Of a stretch of DNA of 64,000 nucleotides, positions 32,501 to 37,803 are shown one piece after another. The DNA is taken from contig CALYLW010000058.1 of NCBI GenBank assembly GCA_944989445.1, positions 1,223,501 to 1,287,500 on the forward strand. The letters run 5' to 3'. A model generated the notes under the pieces. It was not told where the DNA came from, searched no databases, and was given only the letters and a program-made list of their open reading frames with translations. Positions within the stretch are counted from its first letter, which is position 1. Every line of letters begins with the position of its first letter. A program made the translations under genes and the position numbers. Origin of the DNA: Ampullaceana balthica (lineage: Eukaryota > Mollusca > Gastropoda > Lymnaeidae).

Positions 32501-34836
32501 AAAATGGACATGCAACAATTGCAAAGTTTCATTGACTTCGTTAGTAATTTCCATTGTGCAATCAAATTTACTTATACCATCCATAGGAGTGCTGTCAATT
32601 TTTTGGACATTCAAATTAAATTAAAAGAAAACAAAATATCAACATCAATATTTTACAAGTCTACAGATAGCCATAGTTTCCTTATGTACACATCGTCCCA
32701 TCCTCAATCATGTAAGAACGCTATTCCATTTTCGCAACTATTGAGACTTAAAAGACTCTGCAGTGATGAGGCAGACTTTTTGGAGAAAAGTAATGAAATG
32801 CTGGATTTTTTTCGAAGAAGGTCATACCCGGAAACAGTTTTAATATCCGCTGTCAATCGAATTAAAGGCATGACCAGACAGGATACATTTAAATCATCTG
32901 TTTCTGATCAATGTGATCGATCAAAATTTATTTTAACTTTTCATCCTCATAATTTTAAAGCCCGCCAGGTGATTCTCAAAAACCGACCAATCCTTATGGC
33001 TGACCCTCTAACTCAGCAGGTCTTCAAAAAACCTCCTCTTTTTGCTTTCCGGAGAGATAGAAGCCTCAGAGATATTCTTGTAAGAAGTCACCTTCCCACA
33101 ATGAAAGCACATATTGGAACAAAAGGTTGCAACCGTAACCGTTGCAATACTTGTCCATATGTGATGGAAATTAACAACATTTCTTTCCCTCTTGAAAAAT
33201 TCTTAATAAAAGATGGATTCACTTGCACAAGTCGCAACGTGATTTATGCAATTCTCTGCAAGAGGTGTAATAAAATTTACGTGGGTGAGACTGGTCGTCG
33301 TCTTGGAGATCGGTTTAGAGAACACCTGTATAATATAAATAAACAGGCTCAATGTCCTGTTTCTAAACATTTTAACAGTGTTGACCATAACGGCATATCA
33401 GATATTGCAGTAACTGGTATTTTATATGCAAGCAATACCCATGATAGAGTCCACATGGAAAATAGACTCATAAAAAGATTTGGTACGTTGGCTCCATATG
33501 GAATTAACCAAATTCATAATTTTACTTAACTGCATAATCTTGTTCCCGTTGTGGTTTTTACTGTAACTTTGGATACTTCCCCCTTTTTGCTATATCCTGT
33601 GTCCATGTTTGTTTTTGTTTTTCCTTTCTTTTTATTTAACATAAATATTTTAAAATAAAATATGTTGTAAGAATATTATTATTACTTATGTAAGTATTGT
33701 AAGAATGTATTTTATGTTGTACTGATGAAGGCATTAGCCGAAACGTTTACTGTCGTATCAGTCTAAAAATAAAGCTCAAATTTATTGTTTTCATTGCACA
33801 ATTTGTTTGTGTATTTTGTATTTTATTTAAAAGCTTTATTGCAGTCCCATTCTATATGTAGTAAAATTCCAGCATCTGATCTCGTTTTCCTAGTTACTTC
33901 TTCAGAAGTCAATTTTTCCAAGACGCTTGAAAGTTTAAAGTATGTCTTTTTCGAAATTATTATGCCTATTGTGGTGTTTATTAACAGAGAAATTTGAATA
34001 TTTACATATTCTTGTCATAAGTCTTAATATTTTTTCATAAAATAGACGAATTGAAATTATTTACCCATTACTTTAATTGGATAGGCGTACATTTTTAATG
34101 AATAACAGTATTTTAATGAAAAACACAAATTATGTGTGCTACTTTATTACAATAAAAACAAAATAAAATTAATTTTTAATAACTTACCTTACAATAATTT
34201 TACTGAAAACTGGAACAGTAATATAAATTACTACTTGCAAGTTAAACACAATATTTGAACCACCATGCCTTGTAAGTAATTGTTCGCGCATCATTCTGTG
34301 AAGTCGAAATTCCACGAAAACTGTCGTAGCGATATTAATAGCACACATTATTCGGCACAGCCATGTTGTGTTTTTTTGGGTAGTATAAAAGCGTCATCTG
34401 TGACTTATGGGCTTAGTTTCCCAAACAAATGGATGCATTTTTTGAACGGTTTTGCGTTAGTTATAATATCCACTATGTAATCAAACAAATGTTTTGCGAA
34501 TCCGTTAATTAATTAAGACTCGAAATTACGAATATTTTTGTTTCACCTTGGTTTTCCCCCCTCAAAAGAAAAAGGGCAGTTGTCGGAAATGGTTTTACTT
34601 TTCAAATGCCCCAAAATGAGTGCCGGCCGGGGTGGACCACCCCCACCACCCCCTAGCTACACTACTGCCTGGACTACATCACTAAATCAGACACTTTCTT
34701 TTAAAGCCAACTATTTATTTACTGACTTTGTGTCCAAGATGGCTGGCATCTCCCTATACCACATGTGGGTTGTGGGTGCAGCTCAATGTTTAGCTCTCCC
34801 TCATTCTCTGGTGTGTCCGTGTGGACTTGTGGCAAC
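5298..34836 (-). CDS. Gene A: OATP/SLCO-type solute carrier (12 coding exons, N-terminus incomplete)
   Basis: This is a predicted plasma-membrane organic anion transporter of the OATP (SLCO) family, whose members carry amphipathic organic anions across the membrane. Exons from 34836 down to 5298 join with canonical GT-AG sites in one frame of 638 residues, close to the family's usual 640-720. Visible marks are the N-terminal CGIGRCQPSW motif, predicted TM1 in exon 2, glycosylation sequons NMS, NFT and NGT in the large outer loop of exon 4, the signature DQRWVGAWWLGFL at the TM6 border in exon 6, and a Kazal-type cysteine-rich loop in exons 9-10. TM11-12 and a short tail end at TGA 5300-5298. 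The first codons, including ATG, must lie on an unplaced upstream exon that leaves two nucleotides. Introns are swollen with transposons and tandem repeats. The substrate cannot be told from sequence. Confidence 0.9.
5916..5980 (-). CDS. Gene A exon 11 (TM11 start)
   Basis: It has acceptor TTTCAG and donor GATAG|GTGAGT, 65 bp as in gene B. It encodes RSIEQRDQSLATGASAFCQT, the family's E..RSLALG..F motif. Confidence 0.9.
6115..6448. repeat. 25-bp minisatellite in gene A intron
   Basis: About 13 tandem copies of a unit beginning CATTGTTAAACCCCCAT and ending CACTCATG or GACTCATG. They lie between exons 10 and 11, ending about 65 bp from the exon 10 donor. Confidence 0.95.
6515..6669 (-). CDS. 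Gene A exon 10 (rest of Kazal loop, TM10)
   Basis: It has acceptor TTACAG and donor TAAG|GTACAT, 155 bp as in gene B. It continues the loop with NCSEI and GLCSLDC, then TM10 (FFVPFLVIYCLGMLIG) and VPGFMIIVR. Confidence 0.93.
6928..7042 (-). CDS. Gene A exon 9 (Kazal-type loop, first part)
   Basis: It has acceptor CCCCAG and donor AACATG|GTAACC. It encodes CVCNSDIFLVCGDNNVDYRS and PCWAGC, the Kazal-like cysteine pattern (VCGDNGVTY..PC.AGC) of the large outer loop between TM9 and TM10 in OATPs. Confidence 0.95.
7425..9237. repeat. 27/28-bp minisatellite carrying repeated 5' splice sites
   Basis: Roughly 65 copies of a unit that on the minus strand reads ACACAAGGTTAGTGGCAGTA then CTTGGGG or CTTCGGG. 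The array abuts, and slightly overlaps, the end of exon 8. Units with AAGGTTAGT contain a good 5' splice site; many others carry AAGGCTAGT, which changes donor GT to GC. Units near the exon are almost all GT, and farther ones are mixed. Reading frames through the array are repeat artefacts unless exonised. Confidence 0.95.
9237..9426 (-). CDS. Gene A exon 8 (TM8-TM9)
   Basis: It has acceptor CTGCAG and donor ACAAG|GTTAGT. Its 190 bp equal the gene B exon exactly, which fixes this donor among the many repeated ones. It encodes TM8 (IIVIFSLAIGTFSGGFLTSR) and TM9 (CVIMSLVISSGTFALDVLYL), ending near GLGDTR just before the Kazal loop. Confidence 0.9.
9843..11747 (+). pseudogene. hAT transposase relic (ZMYM1/P52rIPK-like)
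   Basis: Fragments in several frames match the domesticated-looking hAT type with an RNase H-like core. From 11364 comes MTKLVGQGYNGCSTMAGKEG then FIHCSSHKLNLVV, the family's GQGYDGAS.MSG and HC.AH.LNLV motifs. Upstream pieces (9843-10124, 10400-10580) recall the N-terminal and mid regions. Stops occur before and after (for example near 11190 and 11357), the C-terminal hAT dimerisation region is missing, and a MITE splits it at 10607. It is not functional. Confidence 0.75.
10607..11069. mobile_element. MITE with sub-repeated termini
   Basis: Left end is GGTTCATCGACAAAACGGCC and right end is GGCCGTTTTGACGGGTAACC. The flanks are GCTGAGTAT (10598-10606) and GCTGAGTGT (11070-11078), a 9-bp target duplication with one mismatch. 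Both ends contain several copies of GGGGCCGTT(T/A)TGTC in opposite orientation. It is inserted in the hAT transposase relic. A 9-bp duplication would fit a Mutator-type origin, which is inference. Confidence 0.8.
11950..12966. repeat. Composite minisatellite carrying repeated 5' splice sites
   Basis: Units of about 48, 29 and 20 bp are built from blocks such as ACCAGTAGTTAGACTGACCT and GTTAGACTTGATTACATCAC. On the minus strand most units read CTAACTACTG|GTAAGTGA or |GTAGGTCA, a near-consensus 5' splice site. The exon-proximal part (from about 12838) is pure 20-mers and overlaps the last 16 coding bases of exon 7. Confidence 0.95.
12947..13111 (-). CDS. Gene A exon 7 (TM7)
   Basis: It has acceptor TTTCAG and donor ACTACTG|GTAGGT, 165 bp, the same length as the gene B counterpart. 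It encodes MPKSLSRIFRRPIYVLALVG and TM7, ending QFNKTPEEVSLTTG. Its last 16 nt and the donor are the unit of the array that fills the following intron. Confidence 0.93.
13498..13841. repeat. 12/24-bp minisatellite behind exon 6
   Basis: It is a tandem CATTCACCCAAC / CATTCACTCAAC array. On the minus strand it starts within 10 nt after the exon 6 donor (CTTG|GTAATTGAGTG) and fills the proximal intron. Confidence 0.9.
13847..14053 (-). CDS. Gene A exon 6 (OATP signature, TM6)
   Basis: It has acceptor TTCCAG and donor CTTG|GTAATT. It carries DQRWVGAWWLGFL, a full match to the OATP signature D-x-RW-(I/V)-GAWW-x-G-(F/L)-L, then TM6 and a basic inner loop (KKKHKSLSSGSKRE). A tandem array begins about 8 nt into the intron behind this donor. 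Confidence 0.95.
14140..14668. repeat. 16-bp minisatellite in gene A intron
   Basis: About 33 copies of CCCACTCATGTACCTT, with a CCCACTCGTATGAATT subtype at the left. They lie between exons 6 and 5. Because 16 is not a multiple of 3, all frames show Cys/Pro-rich pseudo-peptides. Confidence 0.95.
14790..14876 (-). CDS. Gene A exon 5 (TM5)
   Basis: It has acceptor CCTCAG and donor AAAG|GTAAGA, 87 bp. It encodes a Gly/Pro-rich TM5, SSFTAMVFGPPVAYLLGGYV, then SSLPVDLK, as in OATPs (GP..GFLLGG). The phases fit exons 4 and 6. Confidence 0.9.
14915..15910 (+). repeat. Two tandem copies of interspersed family R1
   Basis: The 14915-15420 and 15455-15910 blocks are about 536 bp apart and nearly the same. 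Both contain AATTTCAGATCGATCGAACG then GTACCGTAATTAAATTAATG, a GC-richer CACGCTGAGCTCGGTCCA and an end near ACGGGTTT. The first starts about 40 bp from the exon 5 acceptor. Other copies lie at 26830, 40545 and 41629. I cannot assign the class. Confidence 0.8.
16712..17132. mobile_element. Helitron 3' termini, two in opposite orientation
   Basis: At 17103-17132 the palindrome GCGGCGTATGCTACGCCGC is followed by GGGTCAGCTAG|T, a Helitron 3' end (hairpin then CTRR). At 16712-16740 the mirror image ends CTAA on the minus strand. A further hairpin copy is at 16970-16995. No Rep/helicase is seen, so these are non-autonomous. The 5' ends are not identified. Confidence 0.65.
18370..21176 (+). pseudogene. 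hAT transposase relic with hATC dimerisation region
   Basis: A TTF/MYM-type zinc-binding start is seen at 18549-18823 (WFSSHPWLRI, then C..C). The core at 18839-19672 carries LHGQGYDGASAMSG and FIHCLAHCLNLTV. The C-terminus at 20650-21176 carries TSSCERAFSGLRRLKTYLRS, the hATC dimerisation motif. Breaks are several frameshifts and stops, a tandem duplication of about 65 bp around 19587-19715 that repeats TNLRPLCPTR, and a MITE at 20118. The intact C-terminus suggests fairly recent decay. Confidence 0.85.
20118..20392. mobile_element. Complete MITE, GGGGCCGTCC family
   Basis: The 275-bp element has inverted ends GGGGCCGTCCAAAAAGTACG and GTACTTTATAAACGGCCCC. The TTA target duplication lies at 20115-20117 and 20393-20395. 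The interior is G-rich with repeated GTGACAGTTTGTGACA. It interrupts the hAT transposase relic and so is younger than it. Relatives are at 2413 and 27696. Confidence 0.88.
21149..21708 (+). repeat. 28-bp minisatellite seeded on a stop codon
   Basis: About 20 copies of AGATAGATAGTATCAACTGT + GTATGACC. The first copy is the last codons of the hAT transposase (DSINCV-stop), so the array re-copies the C-terminal coding end. Variants alternate between CCAGATAG and CCTGATAG. Confidence 0.95.
22840..23765. repeat. G-rich minisatellite in gene A intron
   Basis: Tandem units of about 26-44 bp combine GGCCGGATTAAGTAGATAAT, TAGCAAAGAAGTAAAACATG and GGGGG runs of varying length. Confidence 0.92.
23766..24544. 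other. Intronic DNA without recognised features
   Basis: This is the gene A intron just downstream of exon 4 on the minus strand. No transposon boundary or second gene is recognised. Confidence 0.5.
24545..24853 (-). CDS. Gene A exon 4 (large outer loop and TM4)
   Basis: It has acceptor TTTCAG and donor TTTTAG|GTAAGC, 102 codons. The first half is a hydrophilic outer loop with N-glycosylation sequons NMS, NFT and NGT. A hydrophobic TM4 (FWLLVVPAVVGGMVKS) follows. The exon ends in the loop HYVERNIKHANKSGLFLG, equivalent to the family's YIDDNV..ENSPLYLG. Confidence 0.92.
25067..25237 (-). CDS. Gene A exon 3 (TM2-TM3)
   Basis: It has acceptor CTACAG and donor CAAG|GTGAGT, 56 codons. It starts LILSSNEIGYLIAVLFGSHF, matching the conserved OATP stretch (LISSSYEIGN..), and continues through TM3 to MSFGRFEVPKVWQ. 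Confidence 0.92.
25645..26275. repeat. 47-bp minisatellite in gene A intron
   Basis: About 13 copies of a unit containing CGGACCAAGACATCTGTTCA and ACATACCCAGCGTATCTAAC, between exons 3 and 2. It ends about 115 bp from exon 2. Confidence 0.95.
26390..26521 (-). CDS. Gene A exon 2 (TM1)
   Basis: It has acceptor CTCTAG and donor CAG|GTCAGC, phase 1 in and out. It encodes TM1, beginning FTGLPVFVICYGISG, then the first outer loop ending LERHLGISSSKTG. This is the OATP pattern (ERRF.LSSSQSG) leading directly into exon 3. Confidence 0.88.
26615..26735. repeat. Short 23-bp tandem repeat
   Basis: About five copies of GTCACTTGGGGTAATGTTTG + TTA lie about 100 bp upstream of the exon 2 acceptor (minus strand sense), with diverged edge copies. 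Confidence 0.85.
26830..27130 (+). repeat. R1 interspersed repeat copy
   Basis: It shares CACTTCTGATGGTCCTAGAG, AATTTCAGATCGATCGAATG and GTACCGT..TTAAATTA with the other R1 copies, then GTGAGTTC.CC..GTGACCAC. Confidence 0.75.
27237..27585. repeat. Inverted repeat with arms of about 125 bp
   Basis: The left arm (about 27237-27365: AAACCACGTTTTTACAAGCG ... AAAACGTGGGGCGGG) is mirrored at about 27460-27585. The spacer is about 95 bp. The arms resemble the R1 3' part seen at 41950-42000 (GGGCGGGCGCTTATGAGG), so two R1 tails may have joined head-to-head. Confidence 0.75.
27696..28339. mobile_element. Large MITE of the GGGGCCGTCC family with a captured LINE tail
   Basis: Ends are GGGGCCGTCCATAAATGACA and TTCATTTATGGACGGCCAC, with TTA on both sides (27693-27695, 28340-28342). 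At 644 bp it is more than twice the length of the copy at 20118. The extra sequence contains a LINE coding fragment at about 27865-28110. Confidence 0.82.
27865..28110 (+). pseudogene. LINE reverse transcriptase C-terminal fragment
   Basis: The frame reads DCKKDMSLAQIDHKTWETIA, then EERTSWRAKVREGI and SEERRARRKGR. This matches the post-polymerase tail of certain non-LTR elements (KRDL..L.ID...WE..A.DR..WR..V..G). There is no other LINE part nearby, so the piece sits inside a MITE. Confidence 0.65.
28691..28852. mobile_element. Mini-hAT (non-autonomous), 162 bp
   Basis: Ends are CAGTGGCGTAACAACGGC and CCCAGTTACGCCTCTG. A perfect 8-bp duplication TACATTAG lies at 28683-28690 and 28853-28860. 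The termini match the 5.7-kb hAT at 48887-54620 (CAGAGGCGTAACTAGG / ACCCGTTGTTACGCCACTG), its likely source family. Confidence 0.92.
29952..31841 (-). CDS. Penelope-like RT plus GIY-YIG endonuclease (left copy, 5'-truncated)
   Basis: The 629-codon open frame has real element protein from residue 35 (ADKGGAVVVWDK); residues 1-34 are antisense read-through of the other arm. RT motif A, FTMDVSSLYTSIP, is at about 179; GVAMGTKMGPSYA at about 241; and the catalytic YIDD in YRRYIDDC at about 279. A Cys-rich CNRNRCNTC near 505 precedes VIYAILCKRCNKIYVGETGR, the GIY-YIG-type nuclease core. There is no internal stop or frameshift. Such enzymes nick DNA and copy the element RNA in place. With the N-terminus gone and no promoter, it is probably unable to move on its own. 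Confidence 0.9.
   Translation of the reverse strand: MSLGCKKLHYLIVWRPLQCKVSYPTPPQLHLYLPADKGGAVVVWDKRLYIEEASKQLNNATFYNPRTNDPIICNNEIVKETIEELIDCGQLPSSAKNLRIYDSDLGKPCLYLLPKIHKLGNPGRPIVSACSCPTELISDFLDTVFQPIVANLPSFIKDTSHMLKSLDSLVLPNEDHLLFTMDVSSLYTSIPHADGLSAISFFLNKKANLKIPASAILRLTELVLNLNSFEFNGQFFDQISGVAMGTKMGPSYACIFMGHLEHLWSENYKGISPEYYRRYIDDCIGITKMDMQQLQSFIDFVSNFHCAIKFTYTIHRSAVNFLDIQIKLKENKISTSIFYKSTDSHSFLMYTSSHPQSCKNAIPFSQLLRLKRLCSDEADFLEKSNEMLDFFRRRSYPETVLISAVNRIKGMTRQDTFKSSVSDQCDRSKFILTFHPHNFKARQVILKNRPILMADPLTQQVFKKPPLFAFRRDRSLRDILVRSHLPTMKAHIGTKGCNRNRCNTCPYVMEINNISFPLEKFLIKDGFTCTSRNVIYAILCKRCNKIYVGETGRRLGDRFREHLYNINKQAQCPVSKHFNSVDHNGISDIAVTGILYASNTHDRVHMENRLIKRFGTLAPYGINQIHNFT
31640..33529 (+). 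CDS. Penelope-like RT plus GIY-YIG endonuclease (right copy, 5'-truncated)
   Basis: This is the mirror twin of the left copy and translates to the same 629 residues. Its first 34 residues come from the opposite arm, so the two frames overlap antiparallel by 202 bp across the axis. All RT and GIY-YIG motifs are intact. The absence of differences suggests either a very recent joint insertion or gene conversion between the arms. Confidence 0.9.
   Translation: MSLGCKKLHYLIVWRPLQCKVSYPTPPQLHLYLPADKGGAVVVWDKRLYIEEASKQLNNATFYNPRTNDPIICNNEIVKETIEELIDCGQLPSSAKNLRIYDSDLGKPCLYLLPKIHKLGNPGRPIVSACSCPTELISDFLDTVFQPIVANLPSFIKDTSHMLKSLDSLVLPNEDHLLFTMDVSSLYTSIPHADGLSAISFFLNKKANLKIPASAILRLTELVLNLNSFEFNGQFFDQISGVAMGTKMGPSYACIFMGHLEHLWSENYKGISPEYYRRYIDDCIGITKMDMQQLQSFIDFVSNFHCAIKFTYTIHRSAVNFLDIQIKLKENKISTSIFYKSTDSHSFLMYTSSHPQSCKNAIPFSQLLRLKRLCSDEADFLEKSNEMLDFFRRRSYPETVLISAVNRIKGMTRQDTFKSSVSDQCDRSKFILTFHPHNFKARQVILKNRPILMADPLTQQVFKKPPLFAFRRDRSLRDILVRSHLPTMKAHIGTKGCNRNRCNTCPYVMEINNISFPLEKFLIKDGFTCTSRNVIYAILCKRCNKIYVGETGRRLGDRFREHLYNINKQAQCPVSKHFNSVDHNGISDIAVTGILYASNTHDRVHMENRLIKRFGTLAPYGINQIHNFT
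33722..33768 (+). ncRNA. Candidate hammerhead-type ribozyme at Penelope 3' end
   Basis: CTGATGA, then stem GGC-ATTA-GCC, then GAAAC and a downstream GTC give the hammerhead core order CUGANGA / stem II / GAAA / stem III / NUH. Penelope-like elements are known to carry hammerheads near their ends. Stem I pairing is not convincing by eye, whereas ACTGAT..ATCAGT could form a competing stem. The mirror copy lies at 29713-29759 on the minus strand. Confidence 0.4.
34727..34836 (-). CDS. Gene A exon 1 of those seen (N-terminal cytoplasmic region)
   Basis: It has acceptor CCCCAG and donor CAAA|GTCAGT, and 110 bp gives 36 codons. It encodes an acidic N-terminal stretch ending CGIGRCQPSWTQ, the CGxGxCxPxWxQ motif typical of OATPs just before TM1. 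The leftover A joins GG of the next exon to make Arg. An in-frame stop lies upstream without an ATG, so a further 5' exon is required. Its donor is the weakest in the gene. The right end of a hAT transposon is 60 bp downstream in the intron. Confidence 0.75.
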
Positions 34837-35072
34837 CTGGGGACAATGATGTTGGTTTAGGTATTGGGGGAATATCATTGTTGTTAAAGTAAAGAAGAAA
34901 TATTAGTTTTTGTTAATGTCTATAGGGAATATAATTGTTGGTGAAAGTATAGAGGGATAACGGTATATGAAAATATAAAATAAAAAAACGATAACTTTTG
35001 TCAAAATAGAACATATTACTGGTTAACCACTTTAGAAATTTTACCTAAAGTGTTAGTGTTAATAGTGTGCTG

Positions 35073-35252
35073 CAATGTTCCCTCTAAGGTTCGTTGGTCC
35101 GTGTATAATGTAAAAAACAATAACTCATATGCAAAGTATCACAGTATCCATTATTTGTGCAATATTTATGAAATTTGCTGTGCGGTAATTCTAGACTGCT
35201 GCTCCGCGTCGGTCAGATATCTGCGCGGCCGCGCAGCTTAAAGGGTACATAG
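35073..35252. mobile_element. Mini-hAT, 180 bp
   Basis: Ends are CAATGTTCCCTCTAAG and CTTAAAGGGTACATAG (12 of 16 positions inverted). A perfect 8-bp duplication GTGTGCTG lies at 35065-35072 and 35253-35260. A GC-rich palindrome GCGCGGCCGCGC lies near the right end. No coding capacity. Confidence 0.88.
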
Positions 35253-35260
35253 GTGTGCTG

Positions 35261-37000
35261 TAAGCTTCTTACGTGTACTTACTTTTGTAAAGGGAAGTAA
35301 TATTTCCCTTCAGGCCCTTTGTGTTGACTAACATCAGCTGATTTCTCATCAGGGATTGCCGCACTCGAGTCATGGTTTTGTTGATGCAAACTGTTGAGCT
35401 TTTCTTGAGAGCTCAAAACATATTGGGAATCTTGAAACTTTGGAAGAAAGTCACGTGAGTGAAATATGTGTTCAAAGGTAAGAAATTTTTTACGGGACCC
35501 ATATATTATTTCAAAATTTTTAGGTGAAGTTACACCCCCTCTCTCCCAAACCGTCTACAAATGTGAAACTCTATAGGACTCTCCTCTCTCACTCTCACCC
35601 AAAATATACAATTTATGATAAGTTTATCTATGATGATAGGGTATATATGATGTCAAGTAGTTTTAGAAAAAAATATTTATTTGTTCTGAAAATTGCATTG
35701 GTCAAAATTCTATAATTGTCTTTGTCTCATTTTATAGCAATAAAATTTGTTTAAATTAATTTTTAAACTGAATTTTGTTTGAATTTACACCCACTTTAAA
35801 ACAACAGCTGTATTGTTCCAATATCTCAGTCAGGCATTTGGATTGCGAAATACATGGGCGGCCCCGAAGAACGTTTTTTCAGGCAAGGTCAAGGGCAATA
35901 ACTTTAGAATAGCGGGGACCAAACCCTTTAAAAATATACTCAAAGTAATAAAGTACACAATTGAAAGGAAAACATTTTTAAACAGACATTAATAAAAAAG
36001 TATTTTAAAAAATATATAAAAAATTATTTAAAAAATATAAATAGAGTTTTTACAGTAACAAAATCTGCACATGCCAGTTAGCCCTATTTATTGATATAAA
36101 TCTTATTTAACACGCTCAGATATTAATTACTTGCATCAATGCAATTAATAAATCCACTAACAACTTAATGACTTTTACTTTAGGCACTGCTTTATTTTTA
36201 CAAGGTCATTAGTATTCATCTTTCGGTATGTGCGGGTCTCAAAGATATTAAGGGATGGATATCTATTAAATCAAACTACTTACCGACATTTTAAAGAGAC
36301 AATATCTCAACCATATTCAGCCGAGGTAATCCGACATCTCTTGGGTCGGCGGTGCATCTTGGTCTAGACACGGCGGCCGTTGCTTGGTGAGATAACAGAG
36401 ACACAGCTGTACGTCCTTCAAGTGTTGGAACACCTTCATTAGCAACACCGAGTGTTTGTTTGTGGACATTTGACACAGATACAATAATGGGCCAGGTGGT
36501 TCGGGGGAGAGGGGCGGGTCATTGGTGGGTCACTTAGATGTTACAATTTTTAGTTCTGACCACAGGCTGTGACAGAAGGGAACATCAGAGAATATGCATG
36601 TTTGTGACCACAATTTTTAAGGGTCTAATATTTGGCTGACATTGAACCTGTTTCATGATCGCTGTATCGTGATTTTGTAACCATGACAACTGGGACTGGA
36701 CTCTCTTACCATGAAGAGACAGGCTAAACTCTGTAACCATGACGATATGGCTAAACTCTGTAACCATGACAACTGTCTGGCGCATGTTACTTGGCGACGT
36801 GTCTATTTGACGTTTGTAGCATACACTGCCACGAGCGTACAGCATCACTGACAGCACACATTATTGTGGTGTATGTTGAGACAGGCCCAGCTTGTATTGG
36901 CAAGTTGATAACAGGAAACAGCAGCAGTTTTAATTTGGTTTCGATGTCAAGATAAAGAATTGATGCTGCATTACGTAATCGACTCGCTCGGCGATGGTTA
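35261..37000. other. Region upstream of gene A exon 1
   Basis: The missing start exon and promoter of gene A may lie here, but none is proven. A strong donor-like TGTCG|GTAAGT on the minus strand ends at 36284 after a GC-richer 200-bp block. An ATG sits 6 nt before it, but its frame does not fit exon 1 directly. Confidence 0.35.
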
Positions 37001-37004
37001 ATGA

Positions 37005-37390
37005 TGACCAGTAGAATAATGTTGGAAAGTTGCTTTGTGAACAAGTTGTACCTGGGTAGAATGTTGGGTGAATGTTATGTGAACAAGTTGTACCTGGGTA
37101 GAATGTTGGGTGAATGTTATGTGAACAAGTTGTACCTGGGTAGAATGTTGGGTGGATGTTATGGGAACAAGTTGTACCTGGGTAGAATGTTGGGTGAATG
37201 TTATGTGAACAAGTTGTACCTGGGTAGAATGTTGGGTGAATGTTATGTGAACAAGTTGTACCTGGGCAGAATGTTGGGTGAATGTTATGTGAACAAGTTG
37301 TTCCTGGGTAGAATGTTGGGTGAATGTTATGTGAACAAGTTGCACCTGGGTAGAATGTTGGGTGGATGTTATGTGAACAAGTTGTAACTT
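37005..37390. repeat. 42-bp minisatellite
   Basis: About nine copies of a unit containing GAACAAGTTGTACCTGGGTA and GAATGTTGGGTGAATGTTAT. The unit is 14 codons long, so it stays open in several frames on both strands. This is a period effect, not a gene. Confidence 0.95.
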
Positions 37391-37589
37391 CATCAGGTAC
37401 CAAGAACTGTGCTAACCCTGTTGGACGGTGGGGGGTCTAACATAGCCACTTAAGGATAGTCCACTTACTTTTAATTTGATACACATCTCTATGACTGACG
37501 TATGGTGTATACAAAACTGTATGTCTGACATAAGCTGCATACAAACTGTATGACTGACATAAACTGCATACAAACTGTATGACTGAAAT

Positions 37590-37803
37590 ATGCTGTATAC
37601 AAATCCGGATGACTGACATATCTTGTAGGTTGTTGTGTAAACACCCTAATATGACATATCTTGTAGGTTGTTGTGTAAACACCCTAAGATGACATATCTT
37701 GTAGGTTGTTGTGTAAACACCCTAAGATGACATATCTTGTAGGTTGTTGTGTAAACACCCTAAGATGACATATCTTGTAGGTTGTTGTGTAAACACCCTA
37801 AGA
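37590..37803. repeat. 38-bp minisatellite
   Basis: About five near-perfect copies of a unit containing GACATATCTTGTAGGTTGTT and GTGTAAACACCCTAA. Confidence 0.93.

Larger units (their letters stand above)
29661..33859. mobile_element. Palindromic double Penelope-like insertion
   Basis: Two Penelope-like copies meet head-to-head at 31740/31741. The arms 29661-31740 and 31741-33820 were identical wherever I compared them, and the two translations agree residue for residue. The right copy runs 39 bp further at its 3' end. A 12-bp direct duplication AGTAAAATTCCA flanks the unit (29649-29660 and 33860-33871). Both copies are cut at the same 5' point, losing the N-terminus. A CTGATGAAGGC..GCCGAAAC motif marks both 3' ends. 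Confidence 0.92.
27638..34667. mobile_element. hAT element hosting nested insertions
   Basis: Left end is CAGTAGCGTAGCTAGAAC and right end is CCCTAGCTACACTACTG. A perfect 8-bp target duplication CCTGGACT lies at 27630-27637 and 34668-34675. I see no transposase. The interior is AT-rich and contains a MITE, a mini-hAT and the Penelope palindrome. It lies in the intron between gene A exons 1 and 2. Confidence 0.88.

Noticed and set aside
29661..33820. Palindrome as an assembly or missed-adapter fold-back artefact
   Set aside because: The right arm is 39 bp longer and a 12-bp target duplication flanks the whole unit, which an artefact would not create. Reads should still confirm it.
34538..34849. 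Plus-strand frame ending in a Val/Ala/Cys-rich stretch
   Set aside because: It is the antisense shadow of gene A exon 1 and the hAT right end.
36291..36476. 61-codon frame as N-terminal exon of gene A
   Set aside because: It has no ATG start in its frame and hits a stop before the good donor; its phase does not fit exon 1.
36930..37403. Two repeat proteins of 130-157 residues
   Set aside because: The 42-bp unit is a multiple of three and has no stops on either strand; a period effect.
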